Positions 7,731 through 10,728 of a stretch of 10,728 bases of DNA are shown in pieces. Positions within the stretch are counted from its first letter, which is position 1, and each line of letters begins with the position of its first letter. The notes under the pieces are model-generated. The model was not told the DNA's origin. It searched no databases and worked only from the letters and a program-made list of their open reading frames with translations. Source of the DNA: CAYWWY01 sp964580185 (GTDB lineage Bacteria; Thermotogota; Thermotogae; MWEM01); NCBI GenBank assembly GCA_964580185.1, contig CAZOJQ010000054.1, forward strand, positions 1-10,728, given 5' to 3'. The position numbers and the translations under genes were made by a program.

Positions 7731-8901
7731 GCTGCTTTTGGGAAGCATTACCATAGGGATCCTATACGGGGTGTTCAACTTCTTCCTGATCCCGTTTCTG
7801 AGCGATCAATTCGATTCAACGGCCATCGCGGGCAATCTTGTCTCCATCGGAATGTTCATAACGGTCTTTACCGGCATGTTCTTCGGTTATTTCGGGGACA
7901 AGAACCAGAAACACCTCGCCTACACAAAACTCCTATTCCTGGTCGCTCTGATTATGCTCTTTGCCTTTTGCTTCCCCAATACGGTCCTTCTGTATGTTGT
8001 CTCCATCCTGTTCGTGACATCGATGTTCAGCATCCTGACCCCGTTTTCTGCCCTAGTAAGCCGCGCCAGCAAACCGGAAGCGCGCGATAAGAACTACGGA
8101 TGGATTATGGGAAGCGTCAACATATCCATGTTTGTATCTTCTCTCTTTGTTGGATTGCTCATGGGAATCCGGGTGGAACTGGTCTTTATTGTCTTTTCGA
8201 TCGCAGCGTTGGTCTTCGTCGCTCCTCTGCTCCTTTTGCGAAAAGAGCGCACGCAAAACCAACCCGACATACACGTGGAAGTTCAGCAAAGACCGTTTGC
8301 CCTGACTCGAACCATCCTATTCGTATTGCTGTCCCAATTCGGAATTTGGTTTTCGGTGGGAGGGATTCTCCCATACTTGACCTCGTTTATCAGCAGCGGA
8401 TTTTCCGTATCCATCGGGGTTGCGTCCATGGTCATGGGATTGTCTACCCTCCTCAGCGGACTCATTTCTTCGATGGCGGGCGTGTGCAGCAAGAAATTCG
8501 GTCGCAAGAATCTGTACATCCTCTCGCTGTCCATCCTGATCAGCGTCTTCTTGCTCCTTTCCCTCTTCTTTGCCCCTTTGATGGAAAGCGGCTTGGTTTT
8601 TCCTGTTTTGTTCTTAATCCTGTTTAGCATCGCTTTGGGATTTGTGTACGCCTTCAACGTTTCGATTGTCTCCAGCGTCGCAGCAGCCAACCATCAAGGG
8701 AAGATATTCGGATTGAACAACATCGTACTGGTCGTTTCGCAGTCCATATCATTGAGCCTATTCGGATTGGTTATCAACTTCTCCGGGTATCAGCCCGCAT
8801 TCCTCCTTGTCATGGGAGGATTTCTCATGGCTTTGGTGTTCTACGTCATGCACATCAAAACGCTTGAACCTCTTCGGGTCCCGATTAAGCAAAAAGTGTG
8901 A
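7723..8901 (+). CDS. MFS transporter, probably sugar or nucleoside-type
   Basis: This 392-residue inner-membrane protein has about 12 hydrophobic helices in two groups of six, with a charged central loop around residues 174-192. The loop between helices 2 and 3 reads GYFGDKNQKH (about 55-64), the MFS signature region G-x3-D-R/K, and a related motif AGVCSKKFGRKN occurs in the second half. ATG at 7723 overlaps the previous gene by 8 bases with AAGGG at 7713-7717. Direction and substrate cannot be read. As last gene of the operon it may import the same compound as the ABC system, import a related compound, or export a product. YegT of E. coli, encoded with YegU and YegV, is the nearest contextual parallel. 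Confidence 0.88.
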   Translation: MVRLLLGSITIGILYGVFNFFLIPFLSDQFDSTAIAGNLVSIGMFITVFTGMFFGYFGDKNQKHLAYTKLLFLVALIMLFAFCFPNTVLLYVVSILFVTSMFSILTPFSALVSRASKPEARDKNYGWIMGSVNISMFVSSLFVGLLMGIRVELVFIVFSIAALVFVAPLLLLRKERTQNQPDIHVEVQQRPFALTRTILFVLLSQFGIWFSVGGILPYLTSFISSGFSVSIGVASMVMGLSTLLSGLISSMAGVCSKKFGRKNLYILSLSILISVFLLLSLFFAPLMESGLVFPVLFLILFSIALGFVYAFNVSIVSSVAAANHQGKIFGLNNIVLVVSQSISLSLFGLVINFSGYQPAFLLVMGGFLMALVFYVMHIKTLEPLRVPIKQKV

Positions 8902-9084
8902 AACCCGCTAGATCAGCCCAACTTTTGGCTTCCTTAAATTCTTCACTTTATCGAGGGCGTTCCTTGATCTCCTTGTTTTAACTAATGTGTCAGATCTTCG
9001 GGCAAAACAATCTCCTTTCGCTGCCGGTTTCCATATCTTTGCGAGTTCAAATTATGGAACGTGTGAATATGATGAGGAGGAAGA
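8902..9084. other. Non-coding gap after the operon
   Basis: No gene, RNA or repeat is recognised. The stretch holds the weak candidate terminator described at 8950-8979 and, at its right edge, the ribosome binding site GAGGAGG (9074-9080) of the decayed hydrolase. A promoter for that gene should have lain here, but no convincing pair of boxes is visible. Confidence 0.5.
8950..8979 (+). terminator. Possible weak terminator after the operon
   Basis: ATCGAGG (8950-8956) and CCTTGAT (8962-8968) can form a 7-pair stem with one G-T wobble around a 5-base loop. A pyrimidine-rich tail ending in TTTT (8975-8978) follows. The stem is short and A/T-rich and the T run is not adjacent, so it is only a candidate. 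No stronger hairpin was seen between the last operon gene and the relic gene. Confidence 0.25.
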
Positions 9085-9652
9085 TTGATAAGCATTTTGG
9101 GAATCATTCTTCTTGTGATCGGGATTGTCATGGCCACAGGAACGGTTGTTCGGGCTACATACTTCAAAAAAGAGAAAGAAATCGATTCAACCTTATAGCC
9201 AGTTAGTACCCATTGAGGATGGAAAGACGCATGTGTATTCTATCGGTATAGGAGAATAAAAGATTGCACTCCTACCGGGGCTTGGGACACCTTGCCATCC
9301 GCAGATTTTGCCCCTCTCATGCGCGCATTGAGCCAATCGCACACTGCTGGTGAATTCCTTCAAGTGGTGAGTATGACTTCGGTCTTACCTTTCCTGATCA
9401 CCAATCGAAAGAAACCCATGGCTTACGGACCTTCCGTATCCAAGCTCTGTGCCTTATCTGAAGATCATTGCCAAGACCACCTATGAAACACCCGTCAAAC
9501 AACTCAAGATGGCTCCTCAAGAATATCAGCGCAAGCCTCTGGAGCGTATTGGTCCTCATGCAAAGCATGAGATTCTTGAGGGGAACCATTATATTCATGC
9601 CAATAACGCTACTACCATCACTGAGATTACCGATCGATTTCTGTCGGAATGA
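9085..9652 (+). pseudogene. Relic of a membrane-anchored alpha/beta hydrolase
   Basis: No single frame is open, but pieces in three frames follow the order of an alpha/beta hydrolase. Piece A (9085-9195, TTG start after GAGGAGG at 9074-9080) is an N-terminal membrane anchor: GIILLVIGIVMATG followed by basic residues. Piece B (9194-9288, shifted one base) reads YSQLVPIEDGKTHVYSIG, an in-frame TAA at 9257-9259, then KIALLPGLGTP, the strand before the oxyanion-hole region. Piece C (9289-9345, shifted again) reads SADFAPLMRALSQSHT. A poorly preserved stretch follows to about 9440 (perhaps EYDFG for the next strand). Piece D (about 9443-9652) reads YLKIIAKTTYE...LEGNHYIHANNATTI...FLSE, with the typical C-terminal catalytic histidine in GNHYIH. 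The middle, including the nucleophile elbow GxSxG, is gone, so the product would be inactive. Family members are around 300 residues; about 189 codons of length remain. Recognition is by memory of the family, without a search. Confidence 0.72.
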
Positions 9653-9656
9653 AATG

Positions 9657-9684
9657 TTGACATTCCCGATAATAGTTAAAGAAT
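9657..9684 (+). promoter_or_regulatory. Possible rightward promoter beside the insertion sequence
   Basis: A perfect TTGACA (9657-9662) lies 16 bases before AAGAAT (9679-9684), which matches the -10 consensus at four of six positions. It lies between the hydrolase relic and the left end of the insertion sequence, and points into the element. If real, it would once have served a gene to the right that is now separated by the insertion. It would also transcribe the transposase region antisense. A chance match is possible. Confidence 0.25.
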
Positions 9685-9692
9685 TCGCGTGA

Positions 9693-9714
9693 TGCCTCAT
9701 AATTAAAAGTACCC
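9693..9714 (+). repeat. Outer left terminal repeat of the insertion sequence
   Basis: It reads TGCCTCATAATT then AAAAGTACCC (22 bases). It is inverted relative to the repeats at the right end and is the direct partner of the copy at 9728-9750; GAAGGTACCCTAT separates the two. Confidence 0.85.
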
Positions 9715-9727
9715 GAAGGTACCCTAT

Positions 9728-9750
9728 TGCCTCATAAAAGAAAAGTACCT
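9728..9750 (+). repeat. Inner left terminal repeat of the insertion sequence
   Basis: It reads TGCCTCATAAAAG then AAAAGTACCT (23 bases), 35 bases after the start of the outer copy. Its last base is the first base of the transposase stop codon complement, so the coding region runs right up to this repeat. Confidence 0.82.
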
Positions 9751-10558
9751 TAAGGGGTATGAAGGAGAACCTCTTTGGGGAAAGCCTCCTTTCTTTTTTT
9801 CTTTTGGATTTGGTATAATGCATCGAGATGAGTTTGTATAGTTTCATGGACATCCATGATATCAAGAGCTTCGTGTTGAGAGCGGAGCTCTTCTTTTTTT
9901 TCCTGAGAGATCCAAGAGGATGCCAACAATCTTTGATAGGGGGTCTGTAGTTGGCTGTAGATCTTTTTGGTTTTACTGCCTTGACGATCTTTTCTGCGCA
10001 CTTCATATAGGCGTGGAAATGGTTTCTCTTTTCTTCCCATAAAGGGTAGATCTTATTCATCAGTTCCAGTTCTTCAGGGTATTCATAGCGTACGTATCCC
10101 ATCATAATGCGGACTGCTACGAAATTGCTTTGCTCCACATAGCAGTTGTCATTCTTTTTGTATGGTCTGCCCCGAGTGAAGGTAATCTTCCTTTTCCCAC
10201 AATAGCGAAATAAATGCGCATTAATAAACTCACTGCCATTGTCGCAGTCGATTCCCAGCAAAGGAAAGGGGAGTCTTCGGCGAAGTTCTTCTATCGCTTC
10301 CACTGTAGCCTGTTGGCCCTTGTTTTTGATGGCTTGCATAGACACCCATCCCGTATTCACATCCACCATGTTCAAAGTAAAGAATAAGGCGCCGGATGCT
10401 TGACCCCCTTCAAGACTCACCAGATCAATCTCCACAAACCCTGGACGGTGTTCCACCCAATCGGCAAAGGTACGGATCCTGATCGCATCTTTGAGCAATG
10501 CGCCATGCTGTGTATGGGATCTTCCTTTGTATCCGTTCTCCTTTTTGACTCGGGTTAC
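9750..10558 (-). pseudogene. Truncated, frameshifted DD35E integrase-type transposase
   Basis: The leftward open frame begins after a TGA (10559-10561) and reads NGYKGRSHTQHGALLKDAIRIRTFADW, the lead-in to the catalytic domain. Counting from TTG 10498, the catalytic residues are Asp25 (EIDLV), Asp86 (CDNGSEF) and Glu122 (CYVEQ), with exactly 35 residues between the last two. ITFTRGRPYKKNDN precedes the Glu, as in a common bacterial integrase-core transposase family. Near 9979 the frame is lost: adding one base there (AAGGCAGT to AAGGGCAGT) restores KGSKTKKIYSQLQTPYQRLL and the family C-terminus, which ends at TAA 9750-9752 in the inner left repeat. The usual N-terminal helix-turn-helix region of over 100 residues is absent and there is no good start codon with a ribosome site. 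The protein is not expected to be functional. Confidence 0.85.
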
Positions 10559-10567
10559 TCATGCCTC

Positions 10568-10595
10568 ATTATACCCTATCTCGGGTACTTTTTAA
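10568..10595 (-). promoter_or_regulatory. Possible transposase promoter inside the right end
   Basis: On the minus strand a perfect TATAAT (10573-10568) lies 16 bases after TTAAAA (10595-10590), a four-of-six match to the -35 consensus. The -35 falls inside the inner right repeat and the -10 inside the shortened opposing copy, so binding of transposase to the end could repress it. It points leftward into the transposase remnant. The placement is natural for an insertion sequence promoter but rests on motif matches alone. Confidence 0.4.
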
Positions 10596-10605
10596 TTATG
10601 AGGCA
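10583..10605 (-). repeat. Inner right terminal repeat of the insertion sequence
   Basis: On the minus strand it reads TGCCTCATAATT then AAAAAGTACCC (23 bases), nearly identical to the outer left repeat. Just inside it, TGCCTCATTATACCC occurs on the + strand at 10562-10576, a shortened copy in the opposite sense, making an imperfect palindrome from 10562 to 10605. Confidence 0.85.
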
Positions 10606-10618
10606 TTAACCCTTCTTC

Positions 10619-10639
10619 GGGTACTTTTTTTATGAGGCA
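10619..10639 (-). repeat. Outer right terminal repeat of the insertion sequence
   Basis: On the minus strand it reads TGCCTCATAA then AAAAAGTACCC (21 bases). GAAGAAGGGTTAA (minus strand) links it to the inner copy, echoing the GAAGG linker of the left end. It is taken as the right boundary. Confidence 0.83.
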
Positions 10640-10728
10640 ATTCGAGGGTTGACTTTACGACTTTGGATGTGGTAGCATTCAGGATAGATTAAATAGTCAT
10701 GAAGTGCAACCTTTGCTTTTTTCATTAG
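10640..10728. other. Right flank of the insertion sequence, no recognised gene
   Basis: A leftward frame from ATG at 10725 reads MKKAKVALHDYLIYPECYH and stops at a TAA (10632-10630) supplied by the outer right repeat, 32 codons in all. It matches no family I recognise and no ribosome site can be checked because the window ends. It may be the start of an interrupted gene or chance. Confidence 0.3.

Larger units (their letters stand above)
9693..10639 (-). mobile_element. Defective insertion sequence with doubled terminal repeats
   Basis: The element spans about 947 bp and is bounded by inverted copies of TGCCTCATAA...AAAAGTACCC. Each end carries the repeat twice at 34-35 base intervals (9693 and 9728 at left; ending 10605 and 10639 at right, opposite strand). 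The only gene is a leftward transposase that lacks its N-terminal third and has a frameshift. The flush flanks ATTCGCGTGA (9683-9692) and ATTCGAGGGT (10640-10649) agree at seven of ten positions and could be a worn target duplication. Complete relatives with a full integrase-type transposase would be expected to be several hundred bases longer, so this copy appears internally deleted. It could move only if a related enzyme acts in trans. Confidence 0.8.

Noticed and set aside
8985..9206. A 73-codon + strand open frame overlapping the start of the hydrolase relic
   Set aside because: It is in a different frame from the membrane anchor, has no ribosome site before its ATG and does not resemble a known family.
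9693..9752. Repeats around 9693-9750 as a short CRISPR array
   Set aside because: Only two copies are present, the spacer is 13 bases, and inverted partners occur at the other end of the transposase segment, which fits insertion sequence ends.
10475..10562. Leftward ATG at 10562 as the transposase start (MSNPSQKGERIQ...)
   Set aside because: It is in another frame from the catalytic domain; the transposase frame itself gives family-like sequence (KGRSHTQHGALL) over the same bases.
10649..10672. TTGACT on the right flank as the -35 box of a rightward promoter
   Set aside because: No acceptable -10 sequence lies 16-18 bases downstream; the best candidates match the consensus poorly.

Overview
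This window holds a long rightward gene cluster (positions 4-8901) for uptake and use of an unidentified small carbohydrate-like compound. To its right lie a decayed gene and a defective insertion sequence. The organism cannot be named from the sequence. Strong AGGAGG-type ribosome binding sites, frequent GTG and TTG starts, a mid-range base composition, an ABC importer without its own ATPase, and a solute-binding protein with a plain signal peptide and no lipobox fit a diderm anaerobic heterotroph such as a spirochaete or a Thermotogota member. That assignment is weak inference.

The cluster has nine genes on the + strand: a zinc-dependent medium-chain dehydrogenase (4-1011), an extracellular sugar-binding protein (1027-2277), two ABC permeases (2339-3187 and 3177-4004), a PfkB-family kinase (4001-4849), a SorC-family sugar-responsive regulator (4830-5777), an NAD-kinase-fold protein with a GGDGT motif (5779-6750), an ADP-ribosylglycohydrolase-family protein (6747-7730) and a 12-helix MFS transporter (7723-8901). 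From 2339 onward the genes overlap by 4-20 bases or are separated by 1 base, so they are very probably co-transcribed and translationally coupled. The cluster may begin upstream of the window. A simple reading is that the ABC system and/or the MFS carrier imports the compound, the dehydrogenase oxidises it and the kinase phosphorylates it, with SorC sensing a phosphorylated intermediate. The ADP-ribosylglycohydrolase-like and NAD-kinase-like proteins do not fit plain sugar catabolism. The trio MFS carrier, ADP-ribosylglycohydrolase-like protein and PfkB kinase recalls the uncharacterised E. coli yegT-yegU-yegV set, here enlarged with an ABC importer, a dehydrogenase and an NAD-kinase-like protein. 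This is the most interesting feature of the window.

The region 8902-9692 has no intact gene. Translating it piecewise across frames reveals a relic of a membrane-anchored alpha/beta hydrolase (9085-9652) with its centre deleted, several frameshifts and an in-frame stop. A weak possible terminator lies before it.

From 9693 to 10639 there is an insertion sequence of about 947 bp. Each end carries two copies of a 21-23 base repeat (TGCCTCATAA...AAAAGTACCC), inverted between ends. Its leftward transposase is a DD35E integrase-type enzyme that lacks its N-terminal DNA-binding part and is broken by a one-base frameshift near 9979, so the element cannot move by itself. The last 89 bases are flanking DNA with no recognisable gene.
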